DNA of 33,993 nt from Marinobacterium litorale DSM 23545 (GTDB lineage: Bacteria > Pseudomonadota > Gammaproteobacteria > Pseudomonadales > Balneatricaceae), in assembly GCF_000428985.1 (NCBI RefSeq), contig NZ_AUAZ01000038.1:1-33993 (forward strand), written 5' to 3'. The translations under genes and the position numbers were made by a program. The number at the start of each line of letters is the position of its first letter. Positions within the stretch are counted from its first letter, which is position 1. Of the stretch, positions 8,243-16,656 are shown in pieces. The notes beneath the pieces were generated by a model that saw only the letters and a list, made by a program, of their open reading frames with translations, was not told the DNA's origin and made no database searches.

Positions 8243-8581
8243 TTGTCTGGCACACTCAACGAATTGAGCAATAAAGGCACCTCCTCCGCTCGTGTTGATG
8301 ATCTGTTGACGGAGCTGAAGGAGATCATTGCCAACCAGGAGTCCCGCATTGCGGGGCTCCGTCAGCAGCAGAACTTGGAACCCTTCAGTAGGGAGACGTG
8401 CGGTCAGATGCTGCTTAGCGCACGTGAGACACAGCAACTCACCCTGGAAAACCTGGCACTGCTTTCCGGTGTTTCCACTGTGACGCTGAGTAAGCTGGAG
8501 AAGGGGCAACTCAACGTCAACTTCGAAACCTTGGTGAAGGTGTTTGATGCCCTCGGAGTCTCGCTTTGGATCGGAAAGTGA
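8243..8581 (+). CDS. hipB: HipB-like antitoxin, XRE-family DNA-binding protein
   Basis: About 112 residues from a TTG at 8243, chosen because GAGG lies eight bases upstream and no ATG exists before the helix-turn-helix. The C-terminal half is an XRE/Cro-type HTH (QMLLSARETQQLTLENLALL, then SGVSTVTLSKLEKGQ, ending NFETLVKVFDALG). The N-terminal segment (DDLLTELKEIIANQESRIAG) looks helical and may aid dimerisation. In HipBST systems HipB binds the operator and autorepresses while joining the HipS-HipT complex. Its stop overlaps the hipS start in a GTGA, indicating translational coupling. The start codon is the least certain part. Confidence 0.8.
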   Translation: MSGTLNELSNKGTSSARVDDLLTELKEIIANQESRIAGLRQQQNLEPFSRETCGQMLLSARETQQLTLENLALLSGVSTVTLSKLEKGQLNVNFETLVKVFDALGVSLWIGK

Positions 8582-8886
8582 ACGTGCTCCAGAACGGAGT
8601 CCTGGCCGGTGTACTTATCCAGCATGAATCAGGCGAGTACACCTTTCAGTATGACGCCACCTATCTGGCACATGGAGCCCCAATTGCCTATCGGCTCCCT
8701 TTGCAGAAAGAGGCTTACCATGCCGACCAGCTGTTTCCCTTTTTCGAAAACCTAGCGTCGGAAGGCTGGTTATTGAAGCTTCAGTCTCAGCTTCAGCATA
8801 TTGATGAGCGAGATACTTTTTCCATGTTGATTGCGAACGGCAAGGATCTAGTGGGAGCTATAAGCCTAGAGGAGATCGTGGAGTGA
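8578..8886 (+). CDS. hipS: HipS-like small antitoxin (stand-alone HipA N-terminal subdomain)
   Basis: About 102 residues, beginning at the GTG in the GTGA overlap with hipB. The protein opens NVLQNGVLAGVLIQ and continues with GEYTFQYDATYL, PIAYRLPLQ, FFENLASEGWLL and NGKDLVGAISL. These are the hallmarks of the HipA N-terminal subdomain 1 (couple_hipA), which in ordinary HipA is fused to the kinase. A separate gene for it defines tripartite HipBST systems, where HipS rather than HipB is the neutralising antitoxin, as shown for E. coli O127. An alternative TTG start four codons upstream is possible but less coupled. Confidence 0.85.
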   Translation: MNVLQNGVLAGVLIQHESGEYTFQYDATYLAHGAPIAYRLPLQKEAYHADQLFPFFENLASEGWLLKLQSQLQHIDERDTFSMLIANGKDLVGAISLEEIVE

Positions 8887-9887
8887 CTCAGAAATGCCTG
8901 ATAACGCTCAAGGATATACCTGAGCGAAATTCCAATCCCCGAATGCGCGATGCTGATGCACGAAAGCTGTATGGAACTACTCGTTTCAGTGGCCGGCTTG
9001 CGGTGACTCGCAAGGAGCTATTCGCTGAGGGTGTCAAAACGGTCAAAGGTCTTTCGATCTCCGGTGTCCAGCAGAAACTATCCATGCGCTTCGACGATGC
9101 GAAAAACACCCTGGTCCCAACCGACACTCAGGGTGCCTTCATCATTAAACCCTCCCCTGACCAGTATCCGAATTGTGCCGAGATGGAGCACTTGGGCATG
9201 CTGATAAGCAAAGCACTCGGCATTAATACCGCTCAGTGCGCGCTGATCGAATTCCACGATGGCGAGAAAGCCTATGTGACCCGACGCTTCGACCGTGACC
9301 ATGGGGTCACTGATAAACGTCCGATGGAAGATCTCTGCTCCCTCTCGGATTTTACCAAAGATGATAAATACGAGAGCAGCTATGAATCCGCAGGCTTAAT
9401 TCTGAAAGAAGCAACAGGCGGAAAGCTCAGCGTCATGTTGGATTACTTCACCCGGATACTGGCCGCATACCTTATGGGGAATGAGGATCTACATTTAAAG
9501 AACTTCAGCGTTATCCGAGAATCCGGTGATACCGGTCTTTTCTTCCCAAGGCTATCACCCAACTATGATTGCGTACCCACTATAGTCTACGAAATCAGCA
9601 ACCTAGGTTACCTGGCAATGCCATTGATGGAAGCCGAACGCCAAGGGAAGCATTCAGAAGCCTACAGCTACTTTGGCTATTACACCCAACAGGATTTTTT
9701 AAAGCTTGGTGAATCGCTAGGCCTTAACAGGAAAAGCGTGCTGGCGTGTATCGATAACATCAGAAAGAAAATGGCCGACATACGCCCCCTGATTGATTCT
9801 GCAGATATCCCTAAGGCATTCAAAGTGCACTTGTTGGAAACCGTGAACAGAAGAGAGAATGCCCTGCAGGCTCACTTGATGCGATAG
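8883..9887 (+). CDS. hipT: HipT-like Ser/Thr kinase toxin
   Basis: 334 residues from a GTG overlapping the hipS stop by four bases. It carries the HipA-type kinase core without the N-terminal subdomain: the Gly-rich loop GLSISGVQQKLSM (56-68) with the two serines S58 and S60, FIIKPSP (the lysine of the nucleotide site), GNEDLHLKNFSV with catalytic D202, and SPNYDCVP with metal-binding D229. The S-I-S motif matches the autophosphorylation pair described in E. coli HipT, a kinase that phosphorylates tryptophanyl-tRNA synthetase. The same target here is inference. The key residues look intact, so the toxin is probably functional. It converges on qhpG with 24 bases between stop codons. Confidence 0.88.
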   Translation: MTQKCLITLKDIPERNSNPRMRDADARKLYGTTRFSGRLAVTRKELFAEGVKTVKGLSISGVQQKLSMRFDDAKNTLVPTDTQGAFIIKPSPDQYPNCAEMEHLGMLISKALGINTAQCALIEFHDGEKAYVTRRFDRDHGVTDKRPMEDLCSLSDFTKDDKYESSYESAGLILKEATGGKLSVMLDYFTRILAAYLMGNEDLHLKNFSVIRESGDTGLFFPRLSPNYDCVPTIVYEISNLGYLAMPLMEAERQGKHSEAYSYFGYYTQQDFLKLGESLGLNRKSVLACIDNIRKKMADIRPLIDSADIPKAFKVHLLETVNRRENALQAHLMR

Positions 9888-9911
9888 AAGCTGGACACGC
9901 AGCTGAAAACG

Positions 9912-11228
9912 TTAAAGCCAGCCCTGCTGGGACATCCACAGCGCCAGCTGAGTGCCGCGGCTGTCGCCTAAAGCATCATTCAGGACATCACCCGCCGAAC
10001 GCTCAGGCTGAGCTCGAACCCGGCGTAAAAGCGGTGCCAGTTCGATCCCGTTCAGATGCCAGATGCCCAGTGGCTGGTCCGGTGTAATGACCACTTCGGC
10101 CTCGGTAATTATTCCGTCTCGAACCACCGGACGCCGGTCGATACTGACCTGCTGCGGGATGACATCGGTGTGGAGAGGTTGATTATCGGGCCAGCTGCGC
10201 CGTTTACGCCAGAATGCCTGATCCGGCCATTGCGACTCCTGGGCGTAGAAGTCGCGTCCGATGCGGGCAAAACGGTAGAAAAGCCCCTCAATCCGCTGTT
10301 CATGAAAGTGTCGCGCAAGCTCGCCCCGCTCCGGGCTCTGCAGCAGGGTGTTAACTACTGCTGGTGCCTGGAGCGCCGAGGAGAGCGCTTGAAAGATACC
10401 GTTGCCGGAGAGCGGATCCACCGCCATGGCGGCATCGCCGACACGAACCCAGCTGTCACCGGCACTGCGCTCGCAGAGTACCGGTGTGCTGATCCGGGCG
10501 TGAACATCGCCCACCGGCTCTGCGCCTTCAATAAACGGATGCGCCTGCTCCAGCCGTTCAAGATGACGCCGGCACCAGTCACCCAGGGCCTGCTTGGCCG
10601 GGAGTTCCGTACTTCCGGCATCGAGCGTTAATTGCAGGTAGCGCCGGCCATCTGCTCTCTGTGCCATCCAGGCCCAGCCTTCGGTAAAGCTCTGTACCGC
10701 TGAACGCGCCGGACCCTCCGGCCCCTGCCAGTACTGCAATAGAGATAACGTCTTACTGCCCTGCACTCTGGGGATACCGGAAGCCGGTGCCGCACGCCCT
10801 CTCGCCTCCACCAGAAAGTCGCCCTGACATTCGACGGTGCCATCTGACGTCTCGACCTCAACGACATAACGCCCATCTGCCGAGAGCTGGCGTCGAATAC
10901 GGCCCCTTACCAGCTCAATGCCATGGGAAATCAGGTCCTGCAGCAGCGCTGCATCAAAGACCGGACGCACGATCAGGTGTTCGGTATTGGCGGCACTGGT
11001 TTGGCCATTCCAGGTGACCTGACGGGGTGATGCGGGAGCCACTGTTTGTAAAGCCTTGTAAAAGCCCGCCCCCTTCAATCCGGCAAGAACCCGCTCGGAA
11101 ATTCCTTCCACCGCATCGAACGGCCTGGGCTCGCTGACCAGCGTCACCGGGTATCCCATGCGGCGCAAGCCAATGGCTACGGCGCCACCGGCGGGACCAC
11201 CGCCCAAAACCAGTATCTGTTTCGGCAT
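9912..11228 (-). CDS. qhpG: FAD-dependent monooxygenase for CTQ biogenesis
   Basis: 438 residues. The N-terminal dinucleotide-binding motif is VLGGGPAGGAVAIGL, and the second FAD motif is GDAAMAVDPLSGNGIFQAL, as in aromatic hydroxylases and tryptophan halogenase-like flavoproteins. In Paracoccus, QhpG dihydroxylates the tryptophan of the QhpC peptide that becomes cysteine tryptophylquinone; the position here, last in the qhp operon, fits that job. No signal peptide, so it acts in the cytoplasm on crosslinked QhpC. The ATG at 11228 overlaps the qhpE stop by one base (TGATG), showing tight coupling. Confidence 0.88.
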   Translation of the reverse strand: MPKQILVLGGGPAGGAVAIGLRRMGYPVTLVSEPRPFDAVEGISERVLAGLKGAGFYKALQTVAPASPRQVTWNGQTSAANTEHLIVRPVFDAALLQDLISHGIELVRGRIRRQLSADGRYVVEVETSDGTVECQGDFLVEARGRAAPASGIPRVQGSKTLSLLQYWQGPEGPARSAVQSFTEGWAWMAQRADGRRYLQLTLDAGSTELPAKQALGDWCRRHLERLEQAHPFIEGAEPVGDVHARISTPVLCERSAGDSWVRVGDAAMAVDPLSGNGIFQALSSALQAPAVVNTLLQSPERGELARHFHEQRIEGLFYRFARIGRDFYAQESQWPDQAFWRKRRSWPDNQPLHTDVIPQQVSIDRRPVVRDGIITEAEVVITPDQPLGIWHLNGIELAPLLRRVRAQPERSAGDVLNDALGDSRGTQLALWMSQQGWL

Positions 11229-11908
11229 CACTCAACTCTCCGTTCCGGCCCCCGGTATGACGCTTGCTCTATCAACCACTGGCGCGCTTCACTGAGCCGT
11301 GGTCGGCCACTGATTTGCCCAAGATAACGCACAAGATGAGCACTCATATGGGCACAGCCGAGACTGGCACCGGACACTTCAAGCTGCTCATCCAACGCGC
11401 GTACGCAGCCACCGAAATCAGCGAATGGCGTCTCCAGATAGGCGACCTCTTCACGGCCACAACGCGCGTCTCCGGTCATTCGGAACACCCCCGGGTATGC
11501 CGCCGGATACACCGGCTCGCCCCGGGCGGGACTGGAGGCACAAATCAGCACGCCGCGTTTGAGCGCCTGTCGGCAGGACTCGCGCAGCACATCACGATCC
11601 TGACGTAACCCGAGGCTGAGATTGATAATGTCCACATCGCACTGAACCAGCCAGTCAATAGCCGCAGATACCTGAGCCGCCGTTGTGACCAGACGCTCGG
11701 TAAACACCTGGGCCGAATAAAGCTGTGACTCCGGTGCCAAGTCTGCGATCACTTCAGCAATCCGCGAACCATGGCCGAGCCGGTCGGGCCCGGCAGCCTC
11801 CTGCCAGAGTGCATCGTCACGCACGGTAAAAGCGGCGGAGTCGGCAAGCACCTGCTCAGGCCCCACGCCGGAATCTACCATGCCCACACGTACCGACTTA
11901 ACCGGCAT
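11228..11908 (-). CDS. qhpE: Subtilisin-like leader protease for QhpC
   Basis: 226 residues, a minimal subtilase without signal peptide or propeptide. The catalytic triad is visible: D12 in MVDSGV, H46 in GHGSR and S182 in GASLGCAHMS. The normal oxyanion-hole Asn context is replaced by CASSPARG, which is unusual for subtilases. In Paracoccus the homologue cleaves the leader from crosslinked QhpC in the cytoplasm. Start at 11908 has GGAGG six bases upstream and overlaps the end of qhpF by 11 bases. Role by synteny and family; very likely. Confidence 0.87.
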   Translation of the reverse strand: MPVKSVRVGMVDSGVGPEQVLADSAAFTVRDDALWQEAAGPDRLGHGSRIAEVIADLAPESQLYSAQVFTERLVTTAAQVSAAIDWLVQCDVDIINLSLGLRQDRDVLRESCRQALKRGVLICASSPARGEPVYPAAYPGVFRMTGDARCGREEVAYLETPFADFGGCVRALDEQLEVSGASLGCAHMSAHLVRYLGQISGRPRLSEARQWLIEQASYRGPERRVE

Positions 11909-13637
11909 GGTCAACCTCCACCGGAGTCGGTTCAATGACGCTCAAATGGCCGTTCTGCAACAGCAGGCGATGATCACATCCCGCCAGAGTCGAAGGCCGG
12001 TGACTGATCAGGATACGGGTACGCCCGGCAAACAGCCTGTCTACGGCCGCGATCACCTGCTGTTCCGTCTCTTCATCCACGGCCGAGGTAGCCTCATCCA
12101 ACACCAGAATGGCGGGCTGCTGAAGTAGGGCCCGGGCAATGGCAATACGCTGCTTCTGTCCACCGGAAAGCTGCTGACCACGCTCACCCAAGGGCGTATC
12201 CAACCCCTGGGGCAACTGTTCGATCAGCGCTTCCAATTGAGCATCGTAGGCCGCCTTCAGCAATTGGTCATCGCTGGCATCGGGCCGGGCATAGCGCAGG
12301 TTATCGGCCAGGGAGCCGCGAAACAGCGTGATCTCCTGCGACACCACGGCGATGGTGCGGCGCAGGTCGGCCAGATCCAGGGTGCGGATATCGACCCCGT
12401 CAAGCCGGATACAGCCCTGCTGGGGGTCATAATGACGTTGCAGCAGATCGATCAGTGTGGACTTGCCCGCGCCTGAAGCGCCGGCCAATGCGACCTTGCC
12501 GCCGGCGGGAAACGTCACGCTGACGTTATCCAGCACCGGAGCCCGCCCCTCGTACGCAAAACCGACCCGTTCCAGTACCAGAGCCCCCCGGAGCGGAAAC
12601 GGAAGAGCGACAGGCTCCACCGGTGATTCAATCTCCGCCTCGGTCAGGCGCAGCTCACTGACCCGATTCAGACTGACACTCATCCTCTGAATCGCCACGT
12701 AAAGCCCCAGCAGGCTGTTGACCGGACCGGTCGCCATGCCCAAATAGGTGGAAAAGGCGATCAGTGAGCCAAGCTGCCACTGCCCCTGAATCACCCACCA
12801 GCCGCCGATTAGAAATGCAGCGGCCCGGGTCAGCGAGGTCAGCGTACCGGGGATGGCATGGGTAAAGAATTCGACGATCTGAAGTCTGAGCAGCTGGCCC
12901 AGATAGTTGTCATTGAGACCGCCGAGCCGGTCGCGTTCACGCGCTTCCTGGCCGGTGGACTGGATAAACTTAACGGCGGGCAGGGTCTCTACCAGAAAAC
13001 TGGAGATATCCGCCGAGCGCTCGCGCATTTCCCGGGTGTGCGTTTCCACCTTGCGCCGCATCCAGCGTAGCCAGAGCACCTCCAACGGGATCAATACCAG
13101 TACCAGCAGCGCCAGCTTCCAGGACAGGACTACCAGCAGCGCCAGCGCTCCCACCAGGCCGATGAGGCTGCTGACTGCCGAGAACAGGCTGTCCACGGCA
13201 AACCGCTGAATTGCCGCCACATCGCCATCGAGACGCGAGAGCAGGTCACCCACCCGGCGCTGACCGAAAAAACGTGGAGAGAGCCGCTGCAGATGTGCGT
13301 ATACATCAGTGCGCAATGCAAAGAGAATACGCCCGGAAAGACGTGTATGCAGGTAGCGGTTGAGTCCCGACAACACGGTGCCCAGAACACCAACGATAAC
13401 CATGGCGATGGCGATCTGAAACAACGCACCGTAGTCCCCGGCAAGCAGGCCATCATCGATCAGCATCTTGGTCAGCCAGGGCTGCAGCAGAACCAGTGCC
13501 GAGGCCAGCAGTGACAGCGCTAGGAGACCTGCAATCGCCGCTCTCTGCGGCTGCACAAAGCTGTACAGCCAGCGGAATCCCTGCTCCAGCCGGACACGGT
13601 CATCGGCATGAATGGCTCTCACCAGCCAGTTCAGCAT
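11898..13637 (-). CDS. qhpF: ABC exporter for the QHNDH gamma subunit
   Basis: 579 residues in the half-transporter layout: six-helix membrane domain in the first 330 residues, then an ATPase domain with Walker A GASGAGKST (near 385), signature LSGGQKQR (near 490) and Walker B ILVLDEATS (near 512). It belongs to the MsbA/exporter group. In qhp loci this transporter is thought to carry the modified QhpC peptide, which lacks a Sec signal, across the inner membrane. Start at 13637 has GAGGA eight bases upstream. In this window it precedes qhpE and qhpG and follows the structural genes after an 89-base gap with a stem-loop. Confidence 0.88.
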   Translation of the reverse strand: MLNWLVRAIHADDRVRLEQGFRWLYSFVQPQRAAIAGLLALSLLASALVLLQPWLTKMLIDDGLLAGDYGALFQIAIAMVIVGVLGTVLSGLNRYLHTRLSGRILFALRTDVYAHLQRLSPRFFGQRRVGDLLSRLDGDVAAIQRFAVDSLFSAVSSLIGLVGALALLVVLSWKLALLVLVLIPLEVLWLRWMRRKVETHTREMRERSADISSFLVETLPAVKFIQSTGQEARERDRLGGLNDNYLGQLLRLQIVEFFTHAIPGTLTSLTRAAAFLIGGWWVIQGQWQLGSLIAFSTYLGMATGPVNSLLGLYVAIQRMSVSLNRVSELRLTEAEIESPVEPVALPFPLRGALVLERVGFAYEGRAPVLDNVSVTFPAGGKVALAGASGAGKSTLIDLLQRHYDPQQGCIRLDGVDIRTLDLADLRRTIAVVSQEITLFRGSLADNLRYARPDASDDQLLKAAYDAQLEALIEQLPQGLDTPLGERGQQLSGGQKQRIAIARALLQQPAILVLDEATSAVDEETEQQVIAAVDRLFAGRTRILISHRPSTLAGCDHRLLLQNGHLSVIEPTPVEVDHAG

Positions 13638-13665
13638 CAACAGATTCCTCTTCTACACAAACGGA

Positions 13666-13695
13666 AACGGGAGAGCCGCAGCCGGCCCTCCCGTT
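13666..13695 (-). other. Stem-loop between qhpB and qhpF
   Basis: AACGGGAG and CTCCCGTT pair, extended inward by GCC/GGC across one mismatch, around a six-base loop. On the minus strand TTTCCGTTTG follows, a weak T-rich tail. It may act as a partial terminator keeping processing genes (qhpF, E, G) below the structural genes. Seen directly; the function is inferred. Confidence 0.55.
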
Positions 13696-13726
13696 GACTG
13701 TATCCGGAATTGATGCACTGTCAGAA

Positions 13727-14845
13727 TCAATCCCGAATGGTCGCCACTCGCAGATCCGAGGTGGACATATCACCGGAGAGCTGGATCGAGCCGATCTTCT
13801 CCAGGGTTTCCGAATCGTGAACCGAAATATCGCTGCTGGTACCACCCACGTAGATGGTCTTGCCATCCGCCGAAATATTCAGATCGTAGTAGGTGTGCGG
13901 CATCTCCTTCACGGCGATGGTTTCCTGCTTGCTGATATCGTGCTTCGACAGGGTGTTGAAAGCACCATACAGGATGTTCGGGTCACGCGGGTCGGAGATG
14001 AAGTTGAAGACGATGAACTGGAAAGGCACGATCTCCATGCGCTCCGCTTCACCGGTCTCCAGATCCACCCGGCTCATCCCCCACCACCATTCGGCGGTCT
14101 CGAAATTCCACTCTTCCGAATCAAACTTCGCGGTTACGTAGGGCATGATGTACTCGTTGCTCTGCTCACCCTGGTTGTGCATCGCAAAGGCATCGGGCGG
14201 CAACCACAGCGGGCCTTTTTCCCAGTTCTGCAGCGGCGTCACCATGCGAACTTCCCCGGTGTCCGGGTTAATCGCTTTAACGTCGGCACCACCAAGAATC
14301 ACCTCTCCCTGAGCGGTGGTCGCAATCTTGGTGATACGCCGGTCCACCGGGAAGGTCCGTACCGGTTTGGCACCTACACCATCAGCCACATTGAACACCG
14401 CCAGACGCGGCTGTTCCACCGTGAAGCGGTCACGCTTGAGGCCGAACGGGTTCTGAATCGTATACAGCTCGGTGCCGTCCGGGCTCACCGCCACCGACTG
14501 GAAGGATTTGACCTTCAGCGTGGGCGTGGACTGGGCGGCATGGAAGGTGATATCGCAGCTGCGGATATCAAAGCCATACACATCTTCCATACCGTTGCTG
14601 AGTACGTAGGCGGTCTTGCCATTCGGGGCCAGTGCAATGGAGCCGGAACCGAAGTTGCCCGGCACATCACAGGTGCGTTCCACCTTGTTGGTGGCCATGT
14701 CAATCACCTGCAGGTGACCCGGGCGGGTCACGGTCAGCAGGTACTCCTGTGCGGCCTGGGCTGCCGGTGCGACAGCACTCATCAGGGCGGCTGCGCCCAG
14801 CGAGCCGGCCAGGGCGGTGGACTTGAACATCTGAGTCAATTTCAT
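13727..14845 (-). CDS. qhpB: Quinohemoprotein amine dehydrogenase, beta subunit
   Basis: 372 residues with a Sec signal peptide (cleavage near AAQA/AQEYL). The mature part is a YVTN-type seven-bladed beta-propeller, with repeated segments such as SIALAPNGKTAYVLSNG, SVAVSPDGTELYTI and NISADGKTIYVGG. In QHNDH the beta subunit caps the CTQ-containing gamma subunit and lines the substrate pocket in the periplasm. It follows qhpC by only 12 bases, so the two are coexpressed. Confidence is high from fold and synteny together. Confidence 0.93.
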   Translation of the reverse strand: MKLTQMFKSTALAGSLGAAALMSAVAPAAQAAQEYLLTVTRPGHLQVIDMATNKVERTCDVPGNFGSGSIALAPNGKTAYVLSNGMEDVYGFDIRSCDITFHAAQSTPTLKVKSFQSVAVSPDGTELYTIQNPFGLKRDRFTVEQPRLAVFNVADGVGAKPVRTFPVDRRITKIATTAQGEVILGGADVKAINPDTGEVRMVTPLQNWEKGPLWLPPDAFAMHNQGEQSNEYIMPYVTAKFDSEEWNFETAEWWWGMSRVDLETGEAERMEIVPFQFIVFNFISDPRDPNILYGAFNTLSKHDISKQETIAVKEMPHTYYDLNISADGKTIYVGGTSSDISVHDSETLEKIGSIQLSGDMSTSDLRVATIRD

Positions 14846-14857
14846 TTCCGGGCTCCC

Positions 14858-15181
14858 TTACTCGCCATCCTCGTAGATACCATCCAGCTTGCGCCAGTCT
14901 TCATCGGCCTTGGCCACATCCTTGTTCCAGTCCGGATAGGTGTTCATGGTGTCGGGCACCTGGGCCGGCCACCAGCAGGCATCCGCGCAACCGTACAGAT
15001 CCGATTCCATGGGCTGGCACAGCGAGCCGAGGCCGCCGAACGGGTCCAGCTCCCAACCGGGGTCTGTGGTGGCGGTGCAGCCGACGACGGTCTGCATGGC
15101 AACCACGTCTTCGACCTCTTCGGGGCTGATCGCTTTATTGATCAGCTGGGCTTTCTTGTTAAGGGATTTCAAATGTTTCAT
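14858..15181 (-). CDS. qhpC: Quinohemoprotein amine dehydrogenase, gamma subunit (CTQ-bearing crosslinked peptide)
   Basis: 107 residues. Residues 1-28 are a cytoplasmic leader ([20 protein letters not shown] region) rather than a Sec signal; the mature chain aligns closely to the Paracoccus gamma subunit. All crosslinking residues are kept: C35-E44, C55-D61 and C69-D77 for the Cys-to-Asp/Glu thioethers, and C65-W71 for cysteine tryptophylquinone within [11 protein letters not shown]. The quinone accepts electrons from primary amines, releasing aldehyde and ammonia. It is processed in order by QhpD, QhpG, QhpE and QhpF. The ATG at 15181 is chosen by homology; the longer frame upstream overlaps qhpD. 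Confidence 0.95.
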   Translation of the reverse strand: MKHLKSLNKKAQLINKAISPEEVEDVVAMQTVVGCTATTDPGWELDPFGGLGSLCQPMESDLYGCADACWWPAQVPDTMNTYPDWNKDVAKADEDWRKLDGIYEDGE

Positions 15182-15182
15182 T

Positions 15183-16613
15183 TCAGGCACTCCTCCTCGG
15201 AGAGACATGTGCTTCGAAGAACCCCGGGTTCTCGAGCATGATCCGCGCATACACCTCCACACCGAAATCGACCCAGTCGCGCATCAGGTCACAGTAGTGG
15301 TAGGAGGGATGGGTCGGATCTCCATATTTGGCGTAACTTTCGTGGTAGCAACCACCGGAACAGAGATTACGGATGCGGCAGGTTTCACAGCCGGTATCAC
15401 TGCGATCAAGACGTTTCTCGACGAACTCGGCCAGACGCGGCTTGTCGATGCCGTGGGTGACATCACCGAACAGCTCCATGTCGGAGCCGGTGAAGCGATG
15501 GCAGAGGTTGAGACCACCATCCTTATCCACCGCCAGCAGACCCAGACCTGCACCACAGGGCACCAGTTTTTTGTTGCCCTCGTACATGTCGGTAATCAGC
15601 TGATGCATGTTGCCGTAGCCGAAGTTCTCGTTGCGCAGCGCCGCTTCCAGGTAGCGCTGCCCGAGCCGCTTCATGCCGGCGAACACCTCGATGAGCTCCT
15701 CACCGGTCAGGTTGAACTCGGCGATATCGCCGGAGGTCACCGGGCCGAAGCCCACCTCGAAGAAGCCGAGCTCGCCGGAGAGGTGATCATAGATTCGCTC
15801 CACATCAGTGATACCGCGGGTCAGCGTGACACGGCAGCCGACGGGACGGGCCGTGTAACGTTTAAGCAGCATCTCCACCTTGCGCCGCACCACATCATAG
15901 GTGCCTTGGCCGCCCACGGTGATCCGGTTCTTGTCGTGCATCGCCTTGGGGCCGTCCATGGAGATGGTCAGGCCGAAGCGATGGGCGTTGAACCAGTCCA
16001 CCAGCTCTTCGGTGAGCAGCGTGGCATTGGTGGTCATGGTGAAGTCGACAGTGGCATCCAGCTGTGCAAAGCGCTTCTCGCAATAATCCACCACCTCGCG
16101 GATCAGCGGCATATTGGAGAGCGGTTCACCACCAAAGAAGACAACGTTGTAGTTGGGCTGATCCGGTGATTCGCGCAGCAGCATCTCCACTGACTGAATC
16201 GCCGTATCCAAGGCCATCTTCTCACCCTTGGAGGGGGTGGTCAGATCCTCCTTGTAGCAGTAGGTGCAGCTCAGGTTGCAGCCGGTGTTGACGTTCAGCA
16301 CCACGGTGGTCAACGGGAACTTGTTGACCTGCTGTGGGGCCGGATTGATCCGGGCCACAGTGCTGCCGTCGGAGATCACTTCCAGTGAGCGCAGTTCGTC
16401 CAGAACCTCCATCACGTCCTGCTGTGAATAACGCGCAGCCAGTCCGGCCAGTTGCTCCGGAGCGACCTGCTCGTGGGCATCGAACAGCGCCAGCAATTCG
16501 CGCCCGAGATCGTCGAGCTCGAAAATGCTGCTGCTGGGGATGTGAAACAGCATCTGACGGGTATCCACATCAACCCGGTGCAGATTCGGTTTCACCAGCG
16601 TCATGGCGCCCAT
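15183..16613 (-). CDS. qhpD: Radical SAM/SPASM thioether synthase for QhpC
   Basis: 476 residues. The N-terminal part (1-100) is a peptide-recognition-like region. The radical-SAM cluster motif is C112-NLS-C116-TY-C119, and a C-terminal SPASM-type cysteine cluster ([14 protein letters not shown]) holds auxiliary Fe-S clusters. In Paracoccus this enzyme forms the three Cys-to-methylene thioether bonds in QhpC. The ATG at 16613 has AGAGGTG a few bases upstream; an upstream frame extending into qhpA is rejected. It lies between qhpA and qhpC with a one-base gap to the qhpC start. Confidence 0.95.
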   Translation of the reverse strand: MGAMTLVKPNLHRVDVDTRQMLFHIPSSSIFELDDLGRELLALFDAHEQVAPEQLAGLAARYSQQDVMEVLDELRSLEVISDGSTVARINPAPQQVNKFPLTTVVLNVNTGCNLSCTYCYKEDLTTPSKGEKMALDTAIQSVEMLLRESPDQPNYNVVFFGGEPLSNMPLIREVVDYCEKRFAQLDATVDFTMTTNATLLTEELVDWFNAHRFGLTISMDGPKAMHDKNRITVGGQGTYDVVRRKVEMLLKRYTARPVGCRVTLTRGITDVERIYDHLSGELGFFEVGFGPVTSGDIAEFNLTGEELIEVFAGMKRLGQRYLEAALRNENFGYGNMHQLITDMYEGNKKLVPCGAGLGLLAVDKDGGLNLCHRFTGSDMELFGDVTHGIDKPRLAEFVEKRLDRSDTGCETCRIRNLCSGGCYHESYAKYGDPTHPSYHYCDLMRDWVDFGVEVYARIMLENPGFFEAHVSPRRSA

Positions 16614-16656
16614 ATTCACCTCTTTTCGTTCTGTTAGGTGGCTACCACTGAATCGA

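Noticed and set aside
13496-15241. 581-residue open frame on the plus strand across qhpB, qhpC and the start of qhpF
   Set aside because: It is antisense to three well-supported qhp genes, has no recognisable domain, and is a by-product of GC-rich codon use.
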